In this document: piece after piece, positions 1-8,713 of the stretch
How positions within the stretch are numbered: position 1 is the first letter of the stretch
Layout of the letters: every line of letters begins with the position of its first letter
Source: Sulfurovum indicum
GTDB taxonomy: Bacteria; Campylobacterota; Campylobacteria; Campylobacterales; Sulfurovaceae
DNA length: 64,000 nt
Assembly (NCBI RefSeq): GCF_014931715.1
Contig: NZ_CP063164.1
Span: 496,001 to 560,000, forward strand
Direction: 5' to 3'
The notes under the pieces: generated by a model
Told to the model about the DNA's origin: nothing
Database searches by the model: none
The model's input: only the letters and a program-made list of their open reading frames with translations
Position numbers and translations under genes: made by a program

Positions 1-486
1 AGATTTTCCGTTTGGAGAAAGGTTGCTTATAATAGTATCTGTCAAGTCCAGGCTTGACCCCTGTGTTTTAATGTGGCTGATATCAGTACTGGGATGTTCT
101 ACATCGGCAAAGCCGCTCCATCCGGATTTTCTGTTTGTACTACTGACTATAGACTCAAAACTGTCTCCGTCATAACCGACCCATTGAATACCCTTATAGC
201 TGTCTCCTGTACCGGAAAGAGGCAGGTTGGTACTTTCGAGTGTATCATCGCTTTTGATACGGTAAATAGTATCGGGAATGGCGTATCGCAGCCGGTTTGC
301 TATCTGGAGGGATGCAAGCTCTGTTTTAAGTGATGCCCTGTGTTGTGCGCGCTGTATGATATAGCTTTCATATACATTTGCAATGATTTCCGCACCAATT
401 CCGGAGACAATCCCAAGTACAACTATGGCAAAAACAAGTTCGAGTAATGTATAGGCCGGTCTGTGTACAGATGGTTTTAAATACAT
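1..486 (-). CDS. Pseudopilin-like protein, 3' end beyond window
   Basis: The reading frame runs leftward off the window; 162 codons are visible. Residues 12-30 form a hydrophobic type IV prepilin-like helix (YTLLELVFAIVVLGI) with the conserved glutamate at mature position 5 if processing occurs between A11 and Y12. That site is A/Y rather than the usual G/F, so it would be an atypical prepilin-peptidase substrate. The start ATG overlaps the TAA stop of the preceding gene as TAATG, so the two are translationally coupled. It is the third gene of an operon with a second pseudopilin and a very large secreted protein. Role inferred: minor pilin or type II secretion-like pseudopilin of an envelope appendage. 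Confidence 0.75.
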   Translation of the reverse strand, partial: MYLKPSVHRPAYTLLELVFAIVVLGIVSGIGAEIIANVYESYIIQRAQHRASLKTELASLQIANRLRYAIPDTIYRIKSDDTLESTNLPLSGTGDSYKGIQWVGYDGDSFESIVSSTNRKSGWSGFADVEHPSTDISHIKTQGSSLDLTDTIISNLSPNGKS

Positions 487-1217
487 TAAAATGCCTTTTT
501 CTCAAGTTCGTATGCACCAATATTGCATACAAAAGCATGAAGAACAATGGACTTCTCAAATTCGCTTACATTGCTTGTACTTGTAAGTGTGACACTGATA
601 TGTTTTATATTAGTACTCCCGGCATTCGTATCTGTCAGATCATTGAACGAAATTCGTCTGTCTCCGCCTGTTGTATCGTATGGTCCTGTAGTACCGGAAG
701 GGGAATCAAGCGCATAACTGACAGAGGTGGCAACATTGATATTTTTATCAGCAACATCTGATGTGGTTACTCCTTCGTTTATCAGAGTATAGTCCCCTAT
801 AAAATCATCTACATCATCTTCAGGAGGCTCTCCTGCTTCCATTCCCAGTTTTGAAGGTGCAGTTGCAGCTATATTGCCTGTTCCGTCTTGACGTATGAAA
901 GATCTGGAACTCTCCTTTGGCGTACCTATGCGCCAACTGTTTTGTACTTTGTAGGAAAGATTTGTATCTCCAGTAGCAGAAACAGTAAGTATGGGGTCCA
1001 GATAACGCTCATCTGTTGTGTTTTCATCCCAGTGGTATCCCATGATCATATTGATGTGGGAGGCAGCTTCATTAATGGACTCCTGCTGCAATGCAACAAA
1101 GGAGCTCTTTGTAGCAGTGCTGATAAGCCTTGGTGCCGACATAAGCACAATCGCCATAATAAGCAGTGCAAAAATAAGCTCTATCATGGCAACAGCATCT
1201 CGTAACCTATAGCCCAT
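486..1217 (-). CDS. Pseudopilin-like protein
   Basis: This 243-residue protein begins with a short basic stretch and then a prepilin-like helix (VAMIELIFALLIMAIV, residues 9-24). Glu13 would be mature position 5 if the leader is cut after A8, which again is not the canonical glycine. The remainder is polar and threonine/aspartate-rich, as in exported minor pilins; no further domain is recognised. It starts immediately after the stop of the upstream 1235-residue gene and overlaps the next pseudopilin gene by TAATG. The trio looks like one operon assembling a large surface protein with a pilin-like complex. Alternative: a type II secretion pseudopilin. Confidence 0.72.
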   Translation of the reverse strand: MGYRLRDAVAMIELIFALLIMAIVLMSAPRLISTATKSSFVALQQESINEAASHINMIMGYHWDENTTDERYLDPILTVSATGDTNLSYKVQNSWRIGTPKESSRSFIRQDGTGNIAATAPSKLGMEAGEPPEDDVDDFIGDYTLINEGVTTSDVADKNINVATSVSYALDSPSGTTGPYDTTGGDRRISFNDLTDTNAGSTNIKHISVTLTSTSNVSEFEKSIVLHAFVCNIGAYELEKKAF

Positions 1218-4200
1218 TTACCATCCCAGTCTTCTGTTTACAGTGGAGCTGGCGTTTGTTTCCATGACGTTTCCGGTTTTGCCATAGCCTGCCCATTCTC
1301 CTGTTCCGATAAAGTGAACACGGTAGAACGGCGATGGAATGCTGTCGTCATTTTTATTATAGATAAGCCAGCTGCTTGTACTTGTATCAAAGTCAATATC
1401 TACGATATTGGGAGCTGTACCTGAAACAAAAATGCTGTTGTCTATACCGTTGTCGCCACTGTTGATAGAAACAGAAGCAGGGGCAATACTGCCGGTTGCA
1501 CTGCTGACTGTCAAAGTAATATTGCCGTCTCCGTTTGACATGTCGTGGGAAGTGGCAATCCACCATTCATACTCATTGGTCTGTCCATTCTCTGTATCCA
1601 CATCAGGACAGTTCGCAGCAGTACAATAGACCTGCACCATGATCGGTGTGTTGAAACTGGCAGTTGTGACATTGTCATAAAAATCTTTGGACGATTTGGC
1701 TCTTGCATACAGATAGCTGATATTATGATCGACTGTGTTGCCTGTGTCTCCGTTGAAAATATTGGTTGCACCGGCATTGTTCATCCACGATGTTGAAGTG
1801 TTGGCATCTGCTACACGCATAACAAGAGGGTTGATCGGAGTATTCATACTTCTGTCAATATTGAAATATACGGTTGCCTCACCTATTCCATTCCCAAAGA
1901 ATAAAGGACCTATCCACTCTTGTACATGGTTGTTGCCGGAAGTTAGATTTTGGGATTTGTTAGGTGTCCATATAGCACCTGATGCATTATCTTCGGTATA
2001 TAAAGAAATAGCTGTATCTCTTTGGCTGTCAAGTGTAAAGTCCAAAAAGAGGTCAAAAGTACTGTTGAGCTTCAGGTCGTTTACTCTCGGTGCATTGGCT
2101 TCATCTGTATCCGGGAAGCAGGTTTTTGTATAATTGCTAACGGTTTGTCCATTTTTATTTTTAGCAGTTATTTTAAATTTAAGATAGGCAGCCATTTGAG
2201 GGGTAGTAAACGTATTATTGGCATTTTTTACTTCATTGGAAATATAGAGCCAGTTTTGGCCGGTGGTAGTGCCGTATACCGCTTCGGTATCAAACTGGTA
2301 GGGAATGAAGAGTAAAATATTTGTTTTATCTACATGGCTTTCATCGTAGATCTCGCTTCCAGGTCTGATAAATCTTTGGGAATCATTGGTATCGTCAAGA
2401 TCAATACGGGCAAATTCGCTTCCGTTGATTTCCGAGACGGTGACAGTCAGGATACCCGTTTCCGAGAATTGGAGTGTGGCATTGACCTCGCCATCTGCAA
2501 AGTTTTCTCCACTCATACTGAAGGAACCGGCACTTGGGCAATAGGCAACCTTGCTGCGGTCTATATTGCTCGTACCATAGACATCAAAGTTCATCTGTTG
2601 GGTTTCCGCATCGGTAGGGACATAAAAAGATGAGCTTACCTGCAGGCTGCTGAGACTCTCATTGTAATCTGCAACTCCCTGTACATCATTGACAGTCCCG
2701 CTTGTTACGTTGAAGTTGTTCTCATCCACTGCTTTGATCGTAAGGTTGAACTCTTCACCTGCTCTTTTGTATTCATTTTTTCCAAAGACTCTGAAGGCAT
2801 AGGGTCTTATGGCAAACGCATCACTGCTGAAAAACTCTCTTAGACATGGGTCGTTGGAAGTGTTTTTGTCATTTGGTATACATGCAGTATTGTCACACTC
2901 GTCATATGGGTAGAGTGTATAGTCAGTACCGCTGTAGTCTGCACATACTTTAAAAACGACTTTAACATTTTTATGCGCATTGGATATATTGAAGCTCTGT
3001 TCTGTTGTTACAGATGATGAGGCATTGAAGTCGTACAAAGAAGAGATGTAGCGATTTGTATTGATGTCATAAAGAGCAAACTTGATATCTATATTGTTTT
3101 TTGTTTCTGTCGCGTTGTTGCTTTCATTGATACTGGCTATGGTAAGATTGAAAGCCTGTGCAGCAATTTTGGTTGAAATATTTCTGTCGTTTATGTCTCT
3201 AAACGTATCCCAGGCATCAAAAGGGCCTGTGGTATAGGTAGGCTCACTTGTTTCCAATGTAACGGTACATGGATCAAGCTGTACGTTGTAGTATCGTCCG
3301 GCATCGTCAACATACTGTCCGAAATAGATTAGTTGGCTGAAATCTCCAATACTCATTCCGAAGTTAATCTTTTTATGCATTTGATAATACTGCTCATCCG
3401 GTTCATAGGTAGGGTAGTCGTCTCCTGCATTATAGGTGATATAGCCATTTTGCAACCCTATACTGAAGTCCATAGGCAAGTCAAGATAGAGTTCACTGTT
3501 ATAGCCTGCACTGGTATCGGGGACTACATTGCCATCCTGATCAAGAACTTCGTAATTACTTCCCCAGCTAAATGAGGCAAGAGAACTTTGTGTTTCTATG
3601 ATTTTAACATCATCGAGTTCTGTTGATGAAGTATTACGCACAGGTACATACATATCGCATGGAGTAAAGGGAGTACAGAAGTTTAAGGCAAAGAAGTCTA
3701 TCCCGTTTGATCCGCGAGGCGGATCGTAACAGAGTTTACACTCGCCAAATCCGATGCTGTCTGCGGCATCATTATAGATGAAGTTAATATTCTCACCCTG
3801 AATATCAATAGCTCCTTCAACAACCAAACTGCCAAAGAAGTCAGCGGCATTTGCACTGTTTTGTATTACAGCATCTCCCTCTACATAAAGAAAAGTTCCG
3901 ATCCAGCTGTTCCCGCCGCCGTTACTTCCAAAGGTAGCATCTCCTCCTACATAAATAAAGAGTGAATCTTCAGGGTTTTCTGCATTGGCATGGTTGCCGT
4001 CATAAATAAGGTCACCTTCTATGAAGATACGTACGTCTCCTTCCACTTCAATGTCAATCTGGTTTCCCTGCATATCCCATGATTTGAAATAGTAGTCCCC
4101 TTCGCTAAATACCATTTTCTGATTGTTTCCGTCATTGACAATATCACCCAAAAGCATCACTTTTCTGTCGTTGTCTTTATATGTAGATTGAGGATCAAAA

Positions 4201-4925
4201 GTAATCGTCTGCCCATCACCAGCGTTACTGTTGTTTGTAAATGTATAACTGCCGTATTCCAGTTCGGTAAATGTAATGTCATCATCAGTTTCAGTAGTTG
4301 TATCTACTGTAGTAGAGATAAAGTCGTGCTCATAACGGTTTGTGGGTTCTGGAACAATGGTACAGGTATTGTCGTTACTGCAGTGTTCACCTGTACATTC
4401 ACAAAGAGTATTTCCCATATCTTCATAGCAGGTAACAGATGGAGCAGTTGCGCTCCCGACCACTTTTTCTTCAAAATTGTAGTCTTTAACTGAAACCTCA
4501 CAGGCATTGTAGACATCATTTTGAACCATATCTATACCTGTATAGGAGACCAGTACACTTCCAAAAACACCACAGGTATATTCGTTTTGGTACTCAGGAG
4601 CATCAGAATCATCATCATGCTCATCATCATGCTCGTCATCATCATGCTCGTCATCGTCATGCTCGTCATCATCATGCTCGTCATCGTCATGCTCTTCATC
4701 GTCATGCTCTTCATCGTCATGCTCATCATCGTCATGCTCATCTTGAGAGGTGACGGTTGCCGTTGGCTCTTCTCCTGTTACAGAAGTTTGACCCACAGGC
4801 GATCCCCAGCTGTTGTTTGAAATGATGAACAACCCTGCCAAGAGAAAAAGAAGGTCTTTTCTGTTTTTAAGAAATGACAATGGAAAGAGCAGCAGGTTGA
4901 AAAATTGTTTTATTAGATCTCCCAT
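1218..4925 (-). CDS. Very large secreted MshQ-like surface protein with His/Asp repeat
   Basis: This 1235-residue protein has an N-terminal export signal (hydrophobic residues about 24-36, ending near SWGS). Residues 63-106 are nine near-tandem EHDD(D/E) units, an acidic histidine-rich tract. A beta-rich region follows at about residues 220-390 that describes layers of G/N-rich strands (FIEGDLIYDG, IYVGGDATFG). Many cysteine pairs and asparagine/threonine-rich beta segments continue to the C-terminus. The general build and the adjacent pseudopilins resemble MSHA-type MshQ proteins and other large Campylobacterota surface proteins; this is recognition by composition and context, not by alignment. 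A cyclic-di-GMP riboswitch lies in its leader, so expression probably follows the surface-attachment decision. The His/Asp tract may bind divalent metal. Confidence 0.7.
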   Translation of the reverse strand: MGDLIKQFFNLLLFPLSFLKNRKDLLFLLAGLFIISNNSWGSPVGQTSVTGEEPTATVTSQDEHDDDEHDDEEHDDEEHDDDEHDDDEHDDDEHDDDEHDDEHDDDSDAPEYQNEYTCGVFGSVLVSYTGIDMVQNDVYNACEVSVKDYNFEEKVVGSATAPSVTCYEDMGNTLCECTGEHCSNDNTCTIVPEPTNRYEHDFISTTVDTTTETDDDITFTELEYGSYTFTNNSNAGDGQTITFDPQSTYKDNDRKVMLLGDIVNDGNNQKMVFSEGDYYFKSWDMQGNQIDIEVEGDVRIFIEGDLIYDGNHANAENPEDSLFIYVGGDATFGSNGGGNSWIGTFLYVEGDAVIQNSANAADFFGSLVVEGAIDIQGENINFIYNDAADSIGFGECKLCYDPPRGSNGIDFFALNFCTPFTPCDMYVPVRNTSSTELDDVKIIETQSSLASFSWGSNYEVLDQDGNVVPDTSAGYNSELYLDLPMDFSIGLQNGYITYNAGDDYPTYEPDEQYYQMHKKINFGMSIGDFSQLIYFGQYVDDAGRYYNVQLDPCTVTLETSEPTYTTGPFDAWDTFRDINDRNISTKIAAQAFNLTIASINESNNATETKNNIDIKFALYDINTNRYISSLYDFNASSSVTTEQSFNISNAHKNVKVVFKVCADYSGTDYTLYPYDECDNTACIPNDKNTSNDPCLREFFSSDAFAIRPYAFRVFGKNEYKRAGEEFNLTIKAVDENNFNVTSGTVNDVQGVADYNESLSSLQVSSSFYVPTDAETQQMNFDVYGTSNIDRSKVAYCPSAGSFSMSGENFADGEVNATLQFSETGILTVTVSEINGSEFARIDLDDTNDSQRFIRPGSEIYDESHVDKTNILLFIPYQFDTEAVYGTTTGQNWLYISNEVKNANNTFTTPQMAAYLKFKITAKNKNGQTVSNYTKTCFPDTDEANAPRVNDLKLNSTFDLFLDFTLDSQRDTAISLYTEDNASGAIWTPNKSQNLTSGNNHVQEWIGPLFFGNGIGEATVYFNIDRSMNTPINPLVMRVADANTSTSWMNNAGATNIFNGDTGNTVDHNISYLYARAKSSKDFYDNVTTASFNTPIMVQVYCTAANCPDVDTENGQTNEYEWWIATSHDMSNGDGNITLTVSSATGSIAPASVSINSGDNGIDNSIFVSGTAPNIVDIDFDTSTSSWLIYNKNDDSIPSPFYRVHFIGTGEWAGYGKTGNVMETNASSTVNRRLGW
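4606..4742 (-). repeat. In-frame 15-bp tandem repeat encoding EHDDD/EHDDE
   Basis: Degenerate 15-bp units (one of 12 bp) built from tcatcatcatgctcg-type sequence are repeated nine times within the large secreted protein gene. Every unit keeps the frame, so copy-number change would lengthen or shorten the acidic histidine tract (residues 63-106) without breaking the gene. Confidence 0.85.
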
Positions 4926-4941
4926 GATAACACCTTTATTA

Positions 4942-4961
4942 ACCCAATCTATTATTTGGGT
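4942..4961 (-). promoter_or_regulatory. Hairpin between riboswitch and start codon
   Basis: On the minus strand ACCCAA (complement of 4956-4961) pairs with TTGGGT (complement of 4942-4947) across an 8-nt loop. It sits between the riboswitch aptamer and the AAAGG ribosome-binding site of the 1235-residue gene. There is no U-tract, so it is more likely part of a translational expression platform than an intrinsic terminator. This is inference. Confidence 0.4.
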
Positions 4962-5009
4962 AAGACTTTATCAGTACATACAATGATGAGCCAAACATTA
5001 GCTATATGT

Positions 5010-5091
5010 CTATGGTTGGTAACCCGGCTGTCTGTGTCAGATCCGTGGCTTTCCGTCCCCGCTTCACAACGGGTTTGGCTTTCCATCATAG
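5010..5091 (-). ncRNA. Cyclic-di-GMP-I (GEMM) riboswitch
   Basis: Read on the minus strand, the segment carries the GEMM-I hallmarks in order: GCCAAACCCG, a GAAG loop closing CGGG, GGGGACGGAAAGCCACGG, a short hairpin TCTG-ACA-CAGA, and GCCGGGTTACC. The outer stem P1 closes as CTATG-A-TGG with CCA-AC-CATAG. By alignment to the Vibrio Vc2 aptamer, the ligand-contacting position 20 is G, consistent with c-di-GMP rather than cGAMP. Positions 21 and 46, normally G and C, are C and G here, a compensatory change that keeps the pair. It stands 85 bases upstream of the large surface-protein operon. GEMM riboswitches commonly control pili and adhesins, which fits the downstream genes. Confidence 0.9.
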
Positions 5092-5216
5092 GAGTACTTC
5101 ATACTCATAGGATAGCACAGGTTTTATAAAATGAATATAAAATAACTATTATTAATAGTTCAGGTTTTCAAAAATGTAAGAAGTAAGAAATGGGATCTTT
5201 TGCTGATATTGGAAAC

Positions 5217-5240
5217 AATTTGTCAAACAAATGACAAATT
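5217..5240. promoter_or_regulatory. Inverted repeat between divergent operons
   Basis: AATTTGTCA (5217-5225) and TGACAAATT (5232-5240) form a perfect 9-bp inverted repeat with a 6-base spacer. It lies in the 409-bp gap between the leftward riboswitch-controlled operon and rightward bamD. The form suits a dimeric regulator; no regulator is identified. Confidence 0.45.
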
Positions 5241-5301
5241 TTGTTATGTTGGCATCTCTGAAGGTATTACTAATACACTTTTTACATAGTTTGGGATATG
5301 A

Positions 5302-5307
5302 TATAAT
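5302..5307 (+). promoter_or_regulatory. bamD promoter -10
   Basis: TATAAT stands 28 bases before the bamD start codon, with GAGGTAAGG as ribosome-binding site at 5324-5332. No clear -35 is visible, which is usual in Campylobacterota. Confidence 0.6.
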
Positions 5308-5334
5308 CAATTATTACAAAAAATGAGGTAAGGT

Positions 5335-5982
5335 ATGCAGTTAAAAAAGAGTCTTTTGTTAGGACTGGCGATGGTCTTTGTATTGATGGGGTGCGGGAGT
5401 GATGAAGAGGTAACCGAGTTCAATAAGCCGGCACTCTACTGGTATAAGCGTATTGCAGACAGTATCAGCAGTCAGAATATGGACAAAGCTGACGAATACT
5501 ATATCTCGCTTAAGAGTGAGCATATGCGTTCACCGCTGATGCCGACAGCCATCATGATGCTTGCGCATGCACATATGCAGAATGAAGAGTATCTGTTGGC
5601 TAACTACTATTTTGATGAGTATAACAAGCGGTATGCCGATGAGGAGAGACGTGAATATATGGAATTTATGAAACTCAAGGCTTCATTTCTCGGTGTGAAA
5701 GATGTTTATAAAGACCAAAAACTGATCATGGATAGTATCAATACTGCAAAAAGATATCTGCTGCGATATCCGGGATCGGAATACAGACCGCTTGTTAACT
5801 CTCTGTTGGTAAGATTGCATATGGCACAGTATCTGCTGAATGAGAACATTGCAGCACTTTATGATCGTACAGACAAGCCTAAGGCTGCGAAAATCTACCG
5901 TGACAAGAATAAGAATTCCGTGGTCGAGATGGCCGACATCACCCCGCCTGAAAAAGGGATCATCGGGAAAATTTTCGATTAA
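5335..5982 (+). CDS. bamD: Outer-membrane assembly lipoprotein BamD
   Basis: The product is a 215-residue lipoprotein: signal peptide with lipobox LMGC, lipidated Cys20. It is followed by alpha-helical TPR-like repeats (ALYWYKRIADS, AHAHMQNEEYLLANYYFDEY, AKRYLLRYPGSEY) typical of BamD/YfiO. BamD is the essential lipoprotein partner of BamA in inserting beta-barrel proteins into the outer membrane. Residue ordering, length and the position directly before lon agree with the Campylobacterota arrangement. It has its own TATAAT promoter, and a 172-bp gap with a separate promoter precedes lon, so the two are probably expressed independently. Confidence 0.88.
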   Translation: MQLKKSLLLGLAMVFVLMGCGSDEEVTEFNKPALYWYKRIADSISSQNMDKADEYYISLKSEHMRSPLMPTAIMMLAHAHMQNEEYLLANYYFDEYNKRYADEERREYMEFMKLKASFLGVKDVYKDQKLIMDSINTAKRYLLRYPGSEYRPLVNSLLVRLHMAQYLLNENIAALYDRTDKPKAAKIYRDKNKNSVVEMADITPPEKGIIGKIFD

Positions 5983-6078
5983 AAGCGGAGATGCTTTTAA
6001 CCAAAATGAATAAGTAACAATGTTGGAATACGGTACAGTGGCCTTGCTTTTATTTAATTTTTCTTAACCTATCTCTGC

Positions 6079-6084
6079 TATACT
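6079..6084 (+). promoter_or_regulatory. lon promoter -10
   Basis: TATACT placed about 7 bases before a predicted start of transcription near 6091. The transcript would then begin with the leader that contains the GCACTTC palindrome. No strong -35 was seen. Confidence 0.5.
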
Positions 6085-6103
6085 CTCTTCAGAATTAATA
6101 AAA

Positions 6104-6120
6104 GCACTTCGCAGAAGTGC
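6104..6120 (+). promoter_or_regulatory. Palindrome in the lon leader
   Basis: GCACTTC (6104-6110) and GAAGTGC (6114-6120) are perfect 7-bp arms around GCA. The element lies just downstream of the predicted lon transcription start, so it could act as an operator in DNA or a short hairpin in the mRNA. It is not a CIRCE or HAIR site. Confidence 0.45.
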
Positions 6121-6154
6121 AAACCGTTATTATTAACAGTCCAAAGGATTTACC

Positions 6155-8575
6155 ATGCAACTCAGTGATTATGACGCATTTCCAAGCCAACTGCCTATTG
6201 TTGTAGAGGATGAACTTTTCCTCTATCCGTTTATGATCAGTCCGATCTTTCTGACCAATCAGAAAGATATCGATGCAGCTACCGATGCGATGGAGAACAA
6301 CTCTTTGCTTTTTGTAACCTCTTCTGTAGCCGGGAAAGAGGGAAGCCGTGATTTCGATGCGATGTACAAGGTTGGAGTGATCGGTTCTATTATGCGAAAA
6401 GTACATATTCCTGACGGAAGAGTAAAAATACTCTTCCAGGGATTGGCACGCGGTGAGATTATCGAACCGTTACCGGGGGAGATCAATAAAGCAGTTATTG
6501 ATGTAGTGAAACTGGAACCATATGATCAGCTCAGGACGGATGCTTTGATGGATGTACTGCGAGACAAGATCAAAAAGCTTTCAACGTTAAGTTCCCATGT
6601 CCCTGCCGATCTTGTTCGTACGATTGAAGAGAATGATGAGCCGCAGCGTATTGCCGATCTTGTCTCTTCGATGTTGAAACTTGATAAAGAAGTTGCTTAT
6701 GCACTCTATATCGAGCCAAATATCGAGAAGCGTCTTTTGGGGCTTATAGATGTGATCACTTCTGAGATTGAATCTGCTAAAGTACAGCGGGAGATACGAA
6801 GTAAGGTACACAGCAAGATTGAGCAGACCAACAAAGAGTATTTTCTAAAAGAACAGCTCAAAGAGATACAGCATGAACTGGGCATGGATACGCAGCGTGA
6901 AGAAGAGATCGCCAACTTTAGGGAGAAGATAGAGCAGCTTAAACCGGAAATGAGCGAGGATGCCTATAAAGAGATCAGTAAACAGCTTGACCGCTTTGCC
7001 CGTATGCACCCTGATTCTGCCGATGCGAATCTGCTTCAGAGTTATCTGGAGTGGGTATTGGAGCTGCCGTTTGGACAATTGAGTAAAAAGAACCTCTCTG
7101 TAGAAGATGTTTCCAGAGAACTGGACAAAGATCACTACTCTTTGGAGAAACCCAAAGAGCGTATAGTGGAATTCTTTTCGGTACGTGAATTGGCAATGTT
7201 GCGTGGTATCAAGCCCAAAGAGACCGGTGGAGCGATCTTATGTTTTGCAGGACCTCCCGGTGTGGGAAAAACTTCTTTGGCAAACTCTATTGCACATGCT
7301 CTTGCCAGACCCTTGGTGCGTATTGCACTGGGTGGACTGGAAGATGTGAATGAACTACGCGGACACAGACGTACCTATGTGGGTGCAATGCCGGGCCGTT
7401 TGGTACAGGGGCTTATAGAGGCCAAGAGTATGGATCCGGTCATTGTACTTGATGAGATCGATAAAGTAGGACGCAGCATGAGAGGGGATCCGACAGCGGC
7501 ACTGCTTGAGATACTTGATCCTGAACAGAACAGCAAATACAGAGACTACTATCTGAACTTCAACATAGATCTCAGTAAAGCGATCTTCATTGCAACGGCC
7601 AATGATGTCGGACGTATTCCTGCACCGTTGCGTGACCGTATGGAGTTCATCGGATTGAACTCCTATACACCAAAAGAGAAGTTTGAAATTGCCAAACGTT
7701 ATCTGATCCCGCAGGAGTTGAAAAAACATGCCCTCAAAGCCAGAGAGTTCCATATCTCCGATAAAGCACTGCGTATACTTATCGATGAGTATACCAGAGA
7801 GGCTGGAGTCCGTAATCTCAGACGTCGTATTGCAGGTTTGATGCGGAAAGCTGCACGTATGCTGTTGGAAGACAAAACAAGAGAACTGGTACAGGTCACA
7901 AGAAAGAATTTGGATAAATTTGTTGATAAAAAAGTCTTTGAGATCTCGCTCATCGATAAAAAACCGCAGATTGGTGTGGTTTCAGGACTTGCATGGACAG
8001 CAGTAGGCGGTGATGTTCTTACCATAGAAGCGATCAAGATCAAAGGAAAAGGCGGACTGCAGCTGACCGGCAGTCTGGGAGATGTTATGAAGGAATCTGT
8101 ACGTATTGCACATTCTGTTGTAAAAATACTTATTGATGAGAGAAAACTTAAGATCCCCTCTTCTGCTATCCCCCATACACTCAAAGAGCATGAAGAAAAT
8201 ATTCAGGTAGATGCGAGCGAGGTCTATAAGCGGTATGACCTGCATATTCATGTTCCTGAAGGTGCAACGCCAAAAGACGGCCCGAGTGCCGGTATTACCA
8301 TGGTAACAGCGATTGCTTCTATTTTGAGTAACCAGAAAGTAGACAATCGTGTGGCGATGACAGGAGAGGTTACACTGACAGGGAAAGTCTTACCGATCGG
8401 AGGCTTGAAAGAAAAGCTTATTGCTGCGTACAAGGCCGGGGTAAAAAAAGCATTGATCCCTGTGAAGAATTATGAGAGAGATCTCGATGATATTCCAGAA
8501 GAGGTAAAAGAGAACATCAAGATCATTGGGGTGTCGAATGTACAGGAAGTGCTTCGTGAAGCTTTGATTAAATAA
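6155..8575 (+). CDS. lon: ATP-dependent protease Lon
   Basis: The 806-residue product has the three Lon parts: an N-terminal substrate-binding LON domain (from about residue 10), a coiled helical region, and an AAA+ module with Walker A GPPGVGKT at about 366-373 and Walker B VIVLDEIDK. The C-terminal serine protease domain has catalytic Ser711 in PKDGPSAG and Lys754 in GGLKEK, 43 residues apart as in E. coli. It degrades misfolded and regulatory proteins in the cytoplasm. Length is normal for the family. The gene ends 51 bases before a 12-copy heptanucleotide repeat that separates it from a convergent response-regulator gene. Confidence 0.97.
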   Translation: MQLSDYDAFPSQLPIVVEDELFLYPFMISPIFLTNQKDIDAATDAMENNSLLFVTSSVAGKEGSRDFDAMYKVGVIGSIMRKVHIPDGRVKILFQGLARGEIIEPLPGEINKAVIDVVKLEPYDQLRTDALMDVLRDKIKKLSTLSSHVPADLVRTIEENDEPQRIADLVSSMLKLDKEVAYALYIEPNIEKRLLGLIDVITSEIESAKVQREIRSKVHSKIEQTNKEYFLKEQLKEIQHELGMDTQREEEIANFREKIEQLKPEMSEDAYKEISKQLDRFARMHPDSADANLLQSYLEWVLELPFGQLSKKNLSVEDVSRELDKDHYSLEKPKERIVEFFSVRELAMLRGIKPKETGGAILCFAGPPGVGKTSLANSIAHALARPLVRIALGGLEDVNELRGHRRTYVGAMPGRLVQGLIEAKSMDPVIVLDEIDKVGRSMRGDPTAALLEILDPEQNSKYRDYYLNFNIDLSKAIFIATANDVGRIPAPLRDRMEFIGLNSYTPKEKFEIAKRYLIPQELKKHALKAREFHISDKALRILIDEYTREAGVRNLRRRIAGLMRKAARMLLEDKTRELVQVTRKNLDKFVDKKVFEISLIDKKPQIGVVSGLAWTAVGGDVLTIEAIKIKGKGGLQLTGSLGDVMKESVRIAHSVVKILIDERKLKIPSSAIPHTLKEHEENIQVDASEVYKRYDLHIHVPEGATPKDGPSAGITMVTAIASILSNQKVDNRVAMTGEVTLTGKVLPIGGLKEKLIAAYKAGVKKALIPVKNYERDLDDIPEEVKENIKIIGVSNVQEVLREALIK

Positions 8576-8626
8576 AGGTCAAGCAGAAAGGGTTAAGGTT
8601 CAAGGAAGATTAAATATGAGATCTTT

Positions 8627-8710
8627 CTTAACTCTTAACTCTTAACTCTTAACTCTTAACTCTTAACTCTTAACTCTTAACTCTTAACTCTTAACTCTTA
8701 ACTCTTAACT
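8627..8710. repeat. 12-copy heptanucleotide repeat (CTTAACT)
   Basis: Twelve perfect head-to-tail copies of CTTAACT fill 84 bp between the convergent ends of lon and the receiver-domain gene, stopping 3 bases before the latter's stop codon. The same unit occurs seven times at 21315-21363. Confidence 0.97.
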
Positions 8711-8713
8711 CTC

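Noticed and set aside
7699-8184. 161-residue minus-strand ORF within lon
   Set aside because: Antisense to the conserved AAA+/protease part of Lon; composition is serine-rich shadow translation.
8627-8710. Could the 12-copy repeat be a CRISPR array?
   Set aside because: Units are 7 bp and head-to-tail without spacers; no cas genes are present.
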